Positions 8,142 through 18,130 of a stretch of DNA of 57,553 bases are shown here, one piece after another (the first letter of the stretch is position 1; the number at the start of each line of letters is the position of its first letter). A model generated the notes under the pieces. That model saw only the letters and a list, made by a program, of their open reading frames with translations, searched no databases and was not told the origin of the DNA. The position numbers and the translations under genes are program-made. The DNA is taken from assembly GCF_026011715.1 (NCBI RefSeq), contig NZ_BRVM01000007.1, forward strand, positions 1 through 57,553, in the 5' to 3' direction. This stretch comes from Cytobacillus sp. NCCP-133 (GTDB taxonomy: Bacteria; Bacillota; Bacilli; Bacillales; Cytobacillaceae).

Positions 8142-9437
8142 ATGCAGCATACTAATTCTGAACGATTACATAAACAGGCTCTTGAACATATTGTAGGGGG
8201 AGTAAACAGTCCTTCGCGGTCATACAAAGCAGTTGGCGGAGGTTCGCCGGTCGCCATGGAACGGGCTCAAGGCGCATATTTTTGGGATGTTGACGGCAAT
8301 CAATATATCGATTATTTAGCCGCATACGGCCCAATCATTACAGGCCATGCACACCCGCATATTACAGATGCGATAAAAACAGCTGCAGATCGGGGAGTAT
8401 TATACGGAACTCCAACACCACATGAAGTAAAATTCGCCGAGATGCTGAAGAAAGCAATGCCGAATTTGGATAAAGTCCGTTTTGTCAATTCTGGGACTGA
8501 AGCGGTAATGACAACCATCCGTGTGGCAAGAGCCTATACAGGCAGAGACAAAATCATCAAGTTCGCCGGCTGCTATCACGGACATTCCGACCTTGTTCTC
8601 GTTGCAGCGGGATCAGGCCCCTCAACACTGGGCACACCGGATTCTGCCGGGGTACCGAAAAGCATCGCACAGGAAGTTATCACGGTTCCGTTTAATGAAA
8701 TCGAGCCATATAAGGAAGCTTTGGAAAAATGGGGAGACCAGATTGCAGCAGTCCTGGTTGAACCGATTGTCGGCAACTTTGGAATCGTAGAACCAAAAGC
8801 GGGTTTCCTAGAACAAGTGAACGAATTAACACATGCTGCAGGCGCCTTAGTCATTTATGATGAAGTCATCACTGCTTTCCGTTTTATGTATGGCGGTGCA
8901 CAGGACTTGCTTGGCGTGAAACCAGATCTGACCGCGATGGGGAAAATCATTGGCGGCGGCCTGCCAATCGGTGCTTATGGCGGAAAAAAAGAAATCATGG
9001 AAACGGTAGCTCCTTTAGGTCCTGCCTATCAAGCTGGAACCATGGCAGGAAACCCCGCCTCCATCCTTTCGGGGATTGCTTGCCTCGAAGTTCTTAAACA
9101 GCCAGGGGTTTATGAGTATTTAGACCGCCTTGGCGAAATGCTTGAGGAAGGCATCAGTGCAGCAGCTAAGGAATTTAATATTCCAATTACGATTAATCGT
9201 CTTAAAGGCGCTCTTACGATCTATTTTACCAATGAAAAAGTTTCAAACTACGAACAGGCGGAAAACACAGACGGCGAAATGTTTGCCAAGTTTTTCAAAC
9301 TAATGCTTAACCAGGGAGTAAACCTTGCTCCTTCCAAGTATGAAGCGTGGTTTATCACCATTGCACACACAGAAGAAGACATTCATGCAACCATACACGC
9401 AGTCGAAAATGCTTTCCAGCGATTAAACAAAGAATAA
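8142..9437 (+). CDS. gsaB: glutamate-1-semialdehyde 2,1-aminomutase 2
   Basis: A 431-aa class-III PLP aminotransferase that converts glutamate-1-semialdehyde to 5-aminolevulinate, the precursor of haem. The sequence contains MDVDGN-type N-terminal features, YDEVITAFR near the PLP-contacting Asp, and the Schiff-base lysine in [18 protein letters not shown]. In B. subtilis, gsaB is the hemL paralogue outside the hem operon, and synteny with ygaF supports that assignment here. AGGAGG lies 6 nt upstream of the chosen ATG; an earlier frame start has no RBS. It is monocistronic with a terminator. Confidence 0.92.
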   Translation: MQHTNSERLHKQALEHIVGGVNSPSRSYKAVGGGSPVAMERAQGAYFWDVDGNQYIDYLAAYGPIITGHAHPHITDAIKTAADRGVLYGTPTPHEVKFAEMLKKAMPNLDKVRFVNSGTEAVMTTIRVARAYTGRDKIIKFAGCYHGHSDLVLVAAGSGPSTLGTPDSAGVPKSIAQEVITVPFNEIEPYKEALEKWGDQIAAVLVEPIVGNFGIVEPKAGFLEQVNELTHAAGALVIYDEVITAFRFMYGGAQDLLGVKPDLTAMGKIIGGGLPIGAYGGKKEIMETVAPLGPAYQAGTMAGNPASILSGIACLEVLKQPGVYEYLDRLGEMLEEGISAAAKEFNIPITINRLKGALTIYFTNEKVSNYEQAENTDGEMFAKFFKLMLNQGVNLAPSKYEAWFITIAHTEEDIHATIHAVENAFQRLNKE

Positions 9438-9458
9438 ATATTCATTAATTTATACATT

Positions 9459-9490
9459 AACGGGGGCATTCACCTCCCCGTTTTCTTTAT
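9459..9490 (+). terminator. terminator after gsaB
   Basis: AACGGGG, an 8-nt interval and CTCCCCGTT are followed by TTTCTTTATTT, 22 nt after the gsaB stop. Confidence 0.7.
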
Positions 9491-9582
9491 TTACAAGGAT
9501 GAAAACGGTTACAATAGCAGTGTTTTTTTATGCAACAGCCATCATCCTCCTCAAAACTCTATCCAACTTTTTGTATAAATAA

Positions 9583-9611
9583 TTGATTTCTGAAAATTCT
9601 TATGATATGAT
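9583..9611 (+). promoter_or_regulatory. promoter and structured leader of the gltB-like gene
   Basis: TTGATT (9583-9588), a 17-bp spacer and TATGAT (9606-9611) with an upstream TG (extended -10) form a good sigma-A promoter. The resulting leader is about 230 nt long and carries a long-range stem (9633-9642 with 9664-9676) and an 8-bp hairpin with a TTCGT loop (9703-9723). It matches no riboswitch or T-box that I recognise. Confidence 0.6.
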
Positions 9612-9844
9612 GGGAGAAATCTTTTCTGTAGAGCAGTTTGCCGAGCAAAAAGATCGTAATTAAGGCAAAAACCTGCCCGAAATTACCACACTATTCATTT
9701 ACATAAATGCTTCGTGCATTTATCCTTTCAAAAAATAACTTTTTGAATAACCTCATTTAAAACCCGTAAACAACAAATTATTAATAGATTACTATTCAGG
9801 AGGTGAACGGCTTTAAGGCAACGCCTTATTCTCAGCCGAATTTT

Positions 9845-12800
9845 ATGACATTACAGCAATGGAGTCCTTCACTTTTAAAAGAGTTTCACCGTCAGGAACA
9901 TGATGCATGCGGTATTGTATCCGCAATGGAAAAAATGAAAGTACCCACAAGGGAAAATATTTTCAGTTGTATCAATGCGCTCGTAACCATGAATCACCGT
10001 GCAGGTTTTATTAATGGCGAGGGAGATGGTGTCGGCATCCACATTGATATCCCCAGAGAACTTTGGAAGGAGAAGCTGAAGGAAGCAGGTGCGGATCCGG
10101 AGGCTGCCAAAGAAGAGGGATTTGTGGTTGGACATGTTTTTATGTCAAGAAAGCAGGATACTGAATCATTTAAACAGCATTTAATGAAGAAGCTGGCTGA
10201 TGCCGGGCTGTCAGTTATCTTCGAATCTGATGAAGTAACCGAATCCTCTGCATTGGGCCCGATTGCCATCCAGGAAAACCCTGTATTTTGGCAGTTTGCC
10301 TGCTTATCAGAGCAAATTGGCAGAGAGCTTTCCAAAAAGCTCTTTGAATTAATCGTGGACTTTGAAGAAAACGAGCATGTACATGTTGCATCACTTAGCC
10401 AGCATCATGTGGTATACAAGGTAATGGGTGCTGGTGATATTCTGCCTAAGTATTACAGTGACTTGGCAAACCCGCTTGTTGCATCAACCATGACACTTGG
10501 ACATAACCGTTATTCAACGAATACTTTATCAAGCTTCTTTCGTGTACAGCCTTTCAGTATTTTAGGCCATAATGGTGAAATCAACACGATTGCCAAGCTA
10601 AGGGATGAAGCAAAAATGGTTGGCGTTCCGCTTGTAAAAGACGGAAGCGACTCACAGGATTTGAGCAGAACGCTTGAAACGTTTATTTGCCGTGACGGCT
10701 ATTCATTATTTGAAGCAATGGATGTCTTGTTCCCGCCTATCGTAAATGAAATTAAATCATACCCGGATCATCTTCAGGATATGTATTCCTATATCCGTGA
10801 AGCGTGGGGACATTTTGCTCAAGGTCCGGCTGGTATTATCTCGCGCTTTGCTGATGAGGCCGTATTCAGTGTAGATGCTTTAGGTCTGCGTCCATTGTGG
10901 ATGCTGGAAACTGAAAGCTCATATCTTTTCTCATCTGAGCCGGGAATTATTCCATCAAGTGAATATGTAAATGAGCCTAAGCCATTATCGCCAGGTGAAA
11001 AGGTTGGATTAAAGTGGGACGGCGACACGCTTTCCGTATATGAACATAGCAACTATCAAGCTGAAGTTTTTGAAAGATTTTCAAAACGTGTGAATGCAGA
11101 TAATTATCGCACTCGCCTTCAGTCACCAACATTCGAAAAAACAATTTCTGTAAACTATCCGGACAAAGTCCATAATGGTCAGTATAAAGCGTTTGGCTGG
11201 GAAAGAGACCATGTACAGCTTGTAGAACAAATGGCTGAAAAAGGTGCTGAACCAATCCGCTCCCTCGGACATGATTCACCACTGGCAGCACTAAATCCAC
11301 AGCGAAAAAACATTGCTGACTTTATCAAGGAAAGCGTTGCAGTTGTTACAAACCCTGCTATTGACCGTGACAGAGAAACGGAACATTTCTCAACCCGCAC
11401 GATTATCGGACAGCGTCCATCATTATTTAAAAAGCAGCAGCCTGGTGCAGTAATTGAATTGCAGACTCCTATTTTAATAGAAGGAAAAGCAGGGTTTGAA
11501 TGTTCCAATGCTCTTAATCAGCCAAGCTATGATCAGGTAACCGGTTTTTACCAGGAACAAAAGCTTATATCTTATCTGTCTACCACATTTAAGAAAAATG
11601 AAACTGTAAAAGAAGCTTTGGAACGTTTATCTGCAGAAGCGATTGAAGCAGTCTCAACCGGCAAAACTCTGCTTGTACTAGATGATGCCAATGCTCATCA
11701 GGAGGATGCCTATTGGATTGATCCGCACTTAGCCGTTTCTGCTATTGACCAGGCCCTTGTGCGAGAAGCTTCACGCCGTGAGTGTTCTATTTTGGTGCGC
11801 TCTGCTTCCATTAGGTCACTTCATGATATTATTACAGCATTCGGCTTGGGTGCTGATATTATCAGCCCGTACTACATGTTTATGACCGTGCTTGGCGATT
11901 CTGTAACTCCTTTGACAAATTTATATTCAGCTCTTACGAAAGGACTTGAAAAAGTTATTTCCACAATCGGGATTCATGAATTAAGAGGTTATGGAAGACT
12001 ATTCTCTGCCATCGGCCTGCATGAGGATCTTGCTGAGTATTTGAATATTGTAAACTTCTTCGGTTCAAGGGAGCTTGCATTTAACTTTGATGCTTTAAAA
12101 GAAGATGCTATTGCGAGAGCAGAAGATTACCATAATGAAAAAGAACGGATTGGAAAGACGTTCAGCCTTTTCCCTCGTATCTGGAAAGCCATTGGCGAAA
12201 TAGCGTCAACAGGCGACTATAGTGCATATAAGGAAAAGATTACTGAGCAGGAAGATCAGAACCCTACCACAATCCGCCATTTGACCGGTTTTAAAGAGAC
12301 GGCTACTAGCCTAAAACCTGAGGATATCAGCTTGCATGTTGGGGAACATGACCTGCCATTCGTTATCTCTTCCATGTCGTTTGGGTCACAGAATGAGACA
12401 GCTTTTAGAGCATATGCTGAAGGTGCAGACCGTCTGAACATGGTTAGCTTGAATGGTGAAGGCGGAGAAATCAAAGATATGCTTGGCAAATACCCAAAAA
12501 CCCGCGGACAGCAAGTAGCTTCCGGACGATTTGGTGTTAATGCCGAACTATTAAATTCATCCAACTTGCTTGAAATCAAGATCGGGCAAGGCGCAAAGCC
12601 TGGTGAAGGCGGTCATCTGCCGGGTTCAAAGGTTACTGCAAAAATTGCAGAAGCCCGTAATGCAACCATTGGGTCAGATTTAATTTCGCCATCAAACAAT
12701 CATGATATCTATTCAATCGAAGATTTGGCACAAATGATTCATGAGCTTAAAACGGCCAACGACAAAGCAAAAGTAGCCGTTAAGGTTCCAGTTGTACCGA

Positions 12801-14317
12801 ATATCGGAACAATCGCTGTCGGCATTGCAAAGGCCGGTGCTGATATTATCACACTAAGCGGATTTGACGGAGGTACTGGTGCAGCAAGAATCCATGCACT
12901 CCAGCACGTAGGCTTGCCGGTAGAAATTGGCGTAAAGGCTGCTCATAACGCCCTCCTGGAAGCAGGAATTCGCGATAATGTCGAGCTTTGGGCAGATGGC
13001 GGCATCAAGAGTGCAGCGGACGTATTGAAGGTTATGCTGCTTGGCGCTAACCGTGTTGGCTTTGGTACATTATCCATGCTTGCCATCGGCTGTACGACAT
13101 GCCGCGGCTGCCATCTTGATACTTGCCATGTTGGGATCGCTACACAGATTGATTCTGAAGCACAGGCAAAAGAACATGGTTTAAGAAGATTCGTACCTCG
13201 CCAATTCGACCTTGCTGTTCAAGGAATTATGAATCTGTTTACAGCATTTGGCAAAGAGCTGAAAGCATTGGCAGCTTCAATTGGCGTGAAAAACCTCCAG
13301 GATGCAGTCGGACGTTCGGACCTTCTTGTTCAAACGAAAGGTGAAAACCAGCTTAACCTGACTCACCTATTAAAGACACTTGATATCGGCCAATTCTCTC
13401 CGCAGGAAGCTCCTGCTGCCCTGCAAGAAGCAAAGCTGCAGGTTGCTGTTGGAGCAGAATACCTGGATGCAAGCGTGGAGGAATTGCACCAATCACGTGA
13501 ATTCCAAAGCATTACCTCTGAACAGCGTGTATTGGGAAGCCGTGTTTCCTGCCACCGAGTAAGAGGACGTTTGGATGGTTCTTATAAGGCTCTTCCGCCG
13601 GTAGACTTGAAATATAAAGGCGGATCTATTCCTGGAAACGGCCTGGGTGCTTACAATAGCTTCGGCATCAATATCGAAGTTGCCGGCGGGGCACAAGATG
13701 GAATTGGAAAAACATCATTCGGCGGCCAAATTATGATCTTTAAGGCAAAAGGAAAGAATGGAAAGTTCTATAACGGGTCTGTTGGTAAAGGCTTTGGATA
13801 TGGGGCACAGCAAGGATTGCTCATAGCACAAGGCAACGCTGATGCCCGTGCAGGAATCCGATTATCCGGAGCAGACATGATTATTGGCGGCCAGCTGAAT
13901 AAACCGCTTCCTGAAAAGGAATATGGAAATATTGGAACAAATGCCAATATCAAGGGCTTTGCGTTCGAGTATATGACTAACGGAAGAGGACTTGTCCTCG
14001 GCGATCCAGGCCCATGGATTTGTGCAGGCATGACTGGCGGTGTTGTTTACCTAAGACATCAGCCAGAAATGGGCTTAACGAAGGAAGCCATTCAGCGCCG
14101 AATCGCGAAAGGCGCAAAAGTCTCTGTCATTTCTCTTTCCGAAAAAGGAACAGAAGATGTAATAGAACTTCTTGGCCAATACATTGCAATGCTGAAAGAA
14201 CAAGGCCAGAAAGAGGAAGCTTCCCAGCTGGATGCCCTTCTTGAGCATCCGGCAGACCACTTCATACAGGTCATTCCGGTTAAAGAGCAAGCAGATCCTT
14301 CAGTTTCTACAGAGTGA
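9845..14317 (+). CDS. glutamate synthase large-subunit-type protein (stand-alone)
   Basis: A 1490-aa protein with full glutamate synthase alpha architecture: an N-terminal class-II glutamine amidotransferase domain (catalytic Cys in HDACGIV at about residue 22, preceded by a short propeptide), a central domain, the FMN-binding synthase domain with [3Fe-4S] cysteines in CTTCRGCHLDTC, and a C-terminal glycine-rich beta-helix (GXGXKT domain). It would make glutamate from glutamine and 2-oxoglutarate. No small subunit (gltB of B. subtilis) or GltC regulator is adjacent, so the electron donor (ferredoxin or a distant subunit) is open. The AGGAGGTGA at 9800-9808 lies about 36 nt before the first ATG, with hairpin AAGGC-AAC-GCCTT between; no nearer RBS exists. 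Confidence 0.85.
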   Translation: MTLQQWSPSLLKEFHRQEHDACGIVSAMEKMKVPTRENIFSCINALVTMNHRAGFINGEGDGVGIHIDIPRELWKEKLKEAGADPEAAKEEGFVVGHVFMSRKQDTESFKQHLMKKLADAGLSVIFESDEVTESSALGPIAIQENPVFWQFACLSEQIGRELSKKLFELIVDFEENEHVHVASLSQHHVVYKVMGAGDILPKYYSDLANPLVASTMTLGHNRYSTNTLSSFFRVQPFSILGHNGEINTIAKLRDEAKMVGVPLVKDGSDSQDLSRTLETFICRDGYSLFEAMDVLFPPIVNEIKSYPDHLQDMYSYIREAWGHFAQGPAGIISRFADEAVFSVDALGLRPLWMLETESSYLFSSEPGIIPSSEYVNEPKPLSPGEKVGLKWDGDTLSVYEHSNYQAEVFERFSKRVNADNYRTRLQSPTFEKTISVNYPDKVHNGQYKAFGWERDHVQLVEQMAEKGAEPIRSLGHDSPLAALNPQRKNIADFIKESVAVVTNPAIDRDRETEHFSTRTIIGQRPSLFKKQQPGAVIELQTPILIEGKAGFECSNALNQPSYDQVTGFYQEQKLISYLSTTFKKNETVKEALERLSAEAIEAVSTGKTLLVLDDANAHQEDAYWIDPHLAVSAIDQALVREASRRECSILVRSASIRSLHDIITAFGLGADIISPYYMFMTVLGDSVTPLTNLYSALTKGLEKVISTIGIHELRGYGRLFSAIGLHEDLAEYLNIVNFFGSRELAFNFDALKEDAIARAEDYHNEKERIGKTFSLFPRIWKAIGEIASTGDYSAYKEKITEQEDQNPTTIRHLTGFKETATSLKPEDISLHVGEHDLPFVISSMSFGSQNETAFRAYAEGADRLNMVSLNGEGGEIKDMLGKYPKTRGQQVASGRFGVNAELLNSSNLLEIKIGQGAKPGEGGHLPGSKVTAKIAEARNATIGSDLISPSNNHDIYSIEDLAQMIHELKTANDKAKVAVKVPVVPNIGTIAVGIAKAGADIITLSGFDGGTGAARIHALQHVGLPVEIGVKAAHNALLEAGIRDNVELWADGGIKSAADVLKVMLLGANRVGFGTLSMLAIGCTTCRGCHLDTCHVGIATQIDSEAQAKEHGLRRFVPRQFDLAVQGIMNLFTAFGKELKALAASIGVKNLQDAVGRSDLLVQTKGENQLNLTHLLKTLDIGQFSPQEAPAALQEAKLQVAVGAEYLDASVEELHQSREFQSITSEQRVLGSRVSCHRVRGRLDGSYKALPPVDLKYKGGSIPGNGLGAYNSFGINIEVAGGAQDGIGKTSFGGQIMIFKAKGKNGKFYNGSVGKGFGYGAQQGLLIAQGNADARAGIRLSGADMIIGGQLNKPLPEKEYGNIGTNANIKGFAFEYMTNGRGLVLGDPGPWICAGMTGGVVYLRHQPEMGLTKEAIQRRIAKGAKVSVISLSEKGTEDVIELLGQYIAMLKEQGQKEEASQLDALLEHPADHFIQVIPVKEQADPSVSTE

Positions 14318-14329
14318 TATATTTATAAA

Positions 14330-14390
14330 ACCAATCAAAGCCCCGTCCGTATCTGCGGATGGGGCTTTGATTGGTTCTATAATTTTTTCT
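14330..14390 (+). terminator. terminator after the gltB-like gene
   Basis: A long near-perfect stem (arms 14330-14349 and 14356-14375) ends in CTATAATTTTTT. It is the strongest terminator in the window. Confidence 0.85.
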
Positions 14391-14838
14391 AACACAGCCT
14401 AGCACTCGATTCTAAATTACACCTGCATATTTAGTTCCGCTCATAAATCTTTCGTTGCGTTCAACGGCACTAATCTCCCACTTTAGTCCATTCGCAGCTA
14501 CCCCTTGCTTCTCTGGCAGGCGCTATTTGAAAAAATCTTCATGAACATTAATCGAATTCTAGGACAATAATCCCTAGTCGCCCTATTTTGAATGAAATTC
14601 CCCCCTCTGGCACTCACCCATCAAATGTCTGCCTACTGGCCTATTTCCTTTATTTAATAAAAATTTCATTAAAATGCCCCTTGAACTTCTTTCCATATCC
14701 CTGTATAGTACAATATTGTTTAATAATGAGCAAAACTGTTTAAAGTACCTATAGAATAGTAATTTCTCTTGGACAGCCTGACGTCAAGACTATTAATCAC
14801 CAGCAGCTAAAAATTTTGCTGGGGAAAGGACATTGTAT
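14391..14838 (+). other. 450-bp gene-free stretch with the ygaE promoter
   Basis: No convincing reading frame is seen on either strand. A sigma-A promoter is readable near its end: TTGAAC (14681-14686), 17-bp spacer, TATAGT (14704-14709), leaving a leader of about 120 nt in front of ygaE. The remaining 290 bp hold nothing I can name. Confidence 0.45.
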
Positions 14839-15918
14839 ATGAAGCTTGGTGCCCGCATACTAAAGACGGGAATCGCAATTATTTTATCTTTATTTTTATC
14901 AGAACTGTTTAACTTGCCTTCCCCTATCTTTGCCGGCATTGCCGCTATTTTTGCCGTACAGCCGACCATTTATCGATCATATCTTTCTATTATCGAGCAA
15001 ATTCAGGGTAATGCAATCGGTGCATTAACTGCAGTCATCTTTGTACTTTTATTTGGCAATGACATCTTTATTATTGGTCTTGCAGCCATTATAGTGATTA
15101 CCATCAATCTGAAGCTCAAAATTGAAAATACGATTGGCTTATCACTTGTCACTCTGATTGCTATTATGGAGACACCAGGAGACACTTTCCTGCAGTTCGC
15201 GCTTATTCGCTTTTCTACCATTTTGCTTGGTGTTCTATCTGCATTTATTGTGAACCTAGTGTTCCTCCCGCCTAAATATGAAAACAAGCTATACTTCAAG
15301 ATATCCAATAACACAGAAGAAATTACGAAATGGATTCGTCTTAACATCAGGCATGCTTCCGAGCATCAGCTGCTGAAAAACGACATTGATAAGATGAAAG
15401 AAACCAATGTCAAGCTCGACCAATTATATTTAATGTATAAAGAAGAACGGAACTATTTTAAACGGAATGATTTAGTTAAATCACGGAAGCTTGTCATTTA
15501 TAGACAAATGATATCAACTGTAAAACGTTCTCTCGACACACTAAAAAACCTGCACCGCTTTGAAAATGACCTGCAGCAAATGCCTGAAGACTTTCAGCAT
15601 GCAGTACAGCAGCAGCTTGATATCTTAATTCATTACCATGAGCATGTCATGCTAAAATTCATAGGAAAAGTCCGCCCGAATGTCGTTTTTGAAGAAGGAG
15701 ATTTCAACCTGAGCAGAAAAGAACTTGTCAATCTTTTTCTGGCTCAGCAAAAGGAACATGAGCCTAGTGAAGAAAGCATTCTTCCCCACACCATACAAAT
15801 CATATCTGCCATTATAGACTACGATGAACATTTGGAACATCTCGATAAGCTGATTTCAAGTTTTCAGGCTTTTCATAAAAAGGAGAATGAAATTTCCATA
15901 CAGGAAAACATGGAATAA
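14839..15918 (+). CDS. ygaE: YgaE-like aromatic acid exporter family membrane protein
   Basis: A protein of 359 aa. The N-terminal 150 residues hold about five membrane segments (beginning MKLGARILKTGIAIILSL), and the rest is a charged, helical cytoplasmic domain. This is the architecture of the DUF939/FUSC-like UPF0421 family to which B. subtilis YgaE belongs, related to aromatic acid exporters. Substrate and direction of transport are inferred from the superfamily only. GGGGAAAGGA lies 8 nt upstream of the chosen ATG; a TTG two codons earlier also opens the frame. It is convergent with the dipeptide transporter operon. Confidence 0.8.
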   Translation: MKLGARILKTGIAIILSLFLSELFNLPSPIFAGIAAIFAVQPTIYRSYLSIIEQIQGNAIGALTAVIFVLLFGNDIFIIGLAAIIVITINLKLKIENTIGLSLVTLIAIMETPGDTFLQFALIRFSTILLGVLSAFIVNLVFLPPKYENKLYFKISNNTEEITKWIRLNIRHASEHQLLKNDIDKMKETNVKLDQLYLMYKEERNYFKRNDLVKSRKLVIYRQMISTVKRSLDTLKNLHRFENDLQQMPEDFQHAVQQQLDILIHYHEHVMLKFIGKVRPNVVFEEGDFNLSRKELVNLFLAQQKEHEPSEESILPHTIQIISAIIDYDEHLEHLDKLISSFQAFHKKENEISIQENME

Positions 15919-15948
15919 AGAAATGACAAGCAATAGCACTACAAAAAG

Positions 15949-15982
15949 GGAAAAAGCAGCTGATTTCAGCTGCTTTTTTGTT
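15949..15982 (+). terminator. bidirectional terminator between ygaE and the dpp-type operon
   Basis: AAAAGCAGCTGA, a TT(T) tip and TCAGCTGCTTTTTT form a symmetric hairpin with A/T tracts on both sides, placed between two convergent stops. Confidence 0.8.
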
Positions 15983-16880
15983 AATTCTTCATTCTTGGAT
16001 CAAGAGCATCTCTTAATCCATCACCCATTAAGTTAAATCCTAGAACAGTAAGCATGATTGCAATCCCAGGAAATATCATTGTCCAAGGTGCCTGAACAAG
16101 ATATGCTTTTGCATCAGCCAGCATTTTTCCCCATTCTGGGTTTGGAGCCTCAGCACCAAGTCCCAAGAAACCTAAAGCAGCCGCCTCAATGATCGCAGTT
16201 GCGATGGCAAGTGTACCCTGTACGATAATCGGCGCCATACTATTAGGCAGTACATGCTTAAAGAGAATTCGGCTATTGCTCATGCCTACCGCTTTTGCAG
16301 CCATTATATACTCTTCCTGTTTGACACTTAGCACCCTCGAACGGATTAGCCTTCCAAAGTTAGGAATGTTGATAATCGCAATTGCAATCAGGGCATTTCT
16401 CAAAGATGGGCCCAGTACTGCTACAATCGCAATCGCCAGCAAAATACTTGGGAATGCGAGCATAATATCGAATATGCGTGAGATGATTGTATCAACCCAT
16501 TTACCGTAATATCCTGCCACAACCCCCAGCAGGCACCCTACAATAATAGATCCCATTACTGCCAGCAATCCTACCCATAACGAAATCCTTGCACCATACA
16601 CGACCCTTGAGAAAATATCCCTCCCAAAGTCATCAGTTCCAAACCAATGCTCGCTAGAAGGAGCCTGAAGCCTTTTGGAAAGCATTTGTTCATTTATCCC
16701 CTGCGGCGCGATGAGCGGCGCAAAAACAGCTAAAATAATAAAGAATAAAACAATGATCGACCCGATCACAGCTAACTTGTTTTTTCTAAAGCTCCTCCAT
16801 GCCTCCAGCCAGGGGGAAATTGCTTTTTCTTCAGCTGGCATAATTGGCGGCTGAAGATCTTTTCGAGTTGAAAGTTCCAA
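15981..16880 (-). CDS. dipeptide/oligopeptide ABC transporter permease (DppC/OppC type)
   Basis: A 299-aa inner-membrane permease with the DppC-type N-terminal domain (one helix, then a periplasmic-type loop containing HWFGTDDFGRDIFSRV) and a five-helix BPD_transp_1 core. The EAA loop that docks the ATPases is seen at EYIMAAKAVGMSNSRILFKH. It is the last gene of the five-gene operon, 16 nt after the DppB-type permease. The HWFGTDxxGRD motif is diagnostic of this permease class. Confidence 0.92.
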   Translation of the reverse strand: MELSTRKDLQPPIMPAEEKAISPWLEAWRSFRKNKLAVIGSIIVLFFIILAVFAPLIAPQGINEQMLSKRLQAPSSEHWFGTDDFGRDIFSRVVYGARISLWVGLLAVMGSIIVGCLLGVVAGYYGKWVDTIISRIFDIMLAFPSILLAIAIVAVLGPSLRNALIAIAIINIPNFGRLIRSRVLSVKQEEYIMAAKAVGMSNSRILFKHVLPNSMAPIIVQGTLAIATAIIEAAALGFLGLGAEAPNPEWGKMLADAKAYLVQAPWTMIFPGIAIMLTVLGFNLMGDGLRDALDPRMKN

Positions 16881-16896
16881 GTTCTACTCCCCCTCC

Positions 16897-17901
16897 CTAA
16901 TTATATTTAATGCGCGGATCTATTGCTGCATATAGCAAATCCACCACTAAATTGATCATGACAAAGATAAAAGCGATTACAAGAATGCCCGATTGAATAA
17001 CAGGATAGTCTCGATAGTTGATAGCCTCATAAATATAACGTCCAATTCCCGGCCAGCTGAAAATAGTTTCTGTCAAGATCGCTCCCCCGAGCAATAAGCC
17101 CATTTGAAGACCAATAATCGTAAGAACTGGAATGATTGCATTTTTTAATGAGTGCTTATAAACGACCCAGAACATTCTTAAGCCTTTTGCCCTTGCTGTT
17201 CTAATAAAATCAGATCTCATCACTTCAAGCATGGTAGAACGGGTAATTCTTGCAATAATGGCCATTGGAATCGTGGCTAGTGCAAATGCCGGTAAAATCA
17301 AGTGTTTCACGACATCCCAAAATTGATCCATCCTTCCCTGCATCAGGGTATCAAGCATATATATGTGTGTAATGGCCGTTATTGGATTTCTCACTTCTTC
17401 CCTTCCCGATGTTGGCAGCCAATCAAGTTTTATGGCAAAAGCCCACTGTTCCATTAGACCTAGCCAGAAGATCGGCATGGAAACGCCAATTAGTGCAAGT
17501 ACCATGGCAACATAGTCAAACCATGAATTCTGATACCAGGCACTGATAATCCCAGCATTTACACCAATAAAAATAGCAATTAACATTGCAACGAATGTAA
17601 GTTCAATCGTTGCAGCCAAATAGGGCCATATTTCCTGGCTAATCTCCGTCTTGGTCCGGATCGATTCTCCAAGATCACCGGTCAAAAGTCCGACTAGATA
17701 TGTAAAATATTGAAGGTACCAAGGCTGGTCAAGTCCAAGCTGTTTCGTTAATTCCTCTACAGACTCTTTTGTTGCCAATTGTCCCAAGATTATCTGTGCC
17801 GGATCACCTGGGATTGCCCGAATCATAAAAAAGACAATTAGGGAAAGCCCCAGCAAAACCGGAACAAGAGAAAATAGACGTTTAAGTGTATAGGAAAGCA
17901 T
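16897..17901 (-). CDS. dipeptide/oligopeptide ABC transporter permease (DppB/OppB type)
   Basis: A 334-aa permease starting MLSYTLKRLFSLVPVLLGLS, a typical OppB/DppB N-terminus with a first helix followed by five more. The EAA-type loop is DFIRTARAKGLRMFWVVYKH. Two ATGs follow AGAGAGGTGA; I took the second (10-nt spacing), the first being only 6 nt further upstream. It would form the pore with the downstream DppC-type permease. A 229-bp gap containing a hairpin and dispersed repeat copy B separates it from the binding-protein gene. Confidence 0.9.
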   Translation of the reverse strand: MLSYTLKRLFSLVPVLLGLSLIVFFMIRAIPGDPAQIILGQLATKESVEELTKQLGLDQPWYLQYFTYLVGLLTGDLGESIRTKTEISQEIWPYLAATIELTFVAMLIAIFIGVNAGIISAWYQNSWFDYVAMVLALIGVSMPIFWLGLMEQWAFAIKLDWLPTSGREEVRNPITAITHIYMLDTLMQGRMDQFWDVVKHLILPAFALATIPMAIIARITRSTMLEVMRSDFIRTARAKGLRMFWVVYKHSLKNAIIPVLTIIGLQMGLLLGGAILTETIFSWPGIGRYIYEAINYRDYPVIQSGILVIAFIFVMINLVVDLLYAAIDPRIKYN

Positions 17902-17931
17902 TGCCATTTCACCTCTCTTGAAGGTTATTTT

Positions 17932-18030
17932 AGAAAAGCGCAAGCGCCTTGCCCCACCCCCGACAAGTACAAGAGGGGAATCTCTAAGGGGGAGGCGCCT
18001 GGAGCTAGACAGTTATCTAAGTTCAAAGTT
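17932..18030 (+). repeat. dispersed structured repeat, copy B
   Basis: A shorter member of the repeat family (copies A and C near 3908 and 28577). It begins AGAAAAGCGCAAGCGCCTTG and ends GGCGCCTGGAGCTAGACAG-TTATCTAAGTTCAAAG. The GCGCC near the start can pair with GGCGC near the end. It is inserted between the binding-protein gene and the permease genes of one operon, inside their presumed transcript. Confidence 0.7.
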
Positions 18031-18054
18031 TCATATTTAATAAATAATTTGGAA

Positions 18055-18092
18055 TAGAAAAGGGAGTTACAAAACTGTACTCCCTTTTCCTT
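18055..18092 (-). terminator. intra-operon hairpin after the binding-protein gene
   Basis: An 11-bp perfect stem GAAAAGGGAGT (18057-18067)/ACTCCCTTTTC (18079-18089) lies about 40 nt after the solute-binding-protein stop. The U-run is weak, so partial readthrough is likely. Such hairpins typically stabilise upstream binding-protein mRNA. Confidence 0.65.
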
Positions 18093-18130
18093 TAATATAA
18101 GAAGTATGCTTATCCAACCCGAAAAACACC

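Noticed and set aside
9612..9800. T-box or known riboswitch in the leader of the gltB-like gene
   Set aside because: No T-box AGGGTGG-type sequence, no specifier stem and no terminator/antiterminator pair could be recognised; only generic hairpins remain.
10819..11508. Minus-strand open frames inside the gltB-like gene
   Set aside because: They are antisense shadows of a well-conserved coding gene, without ribosome-binding sites or recognisable domains.
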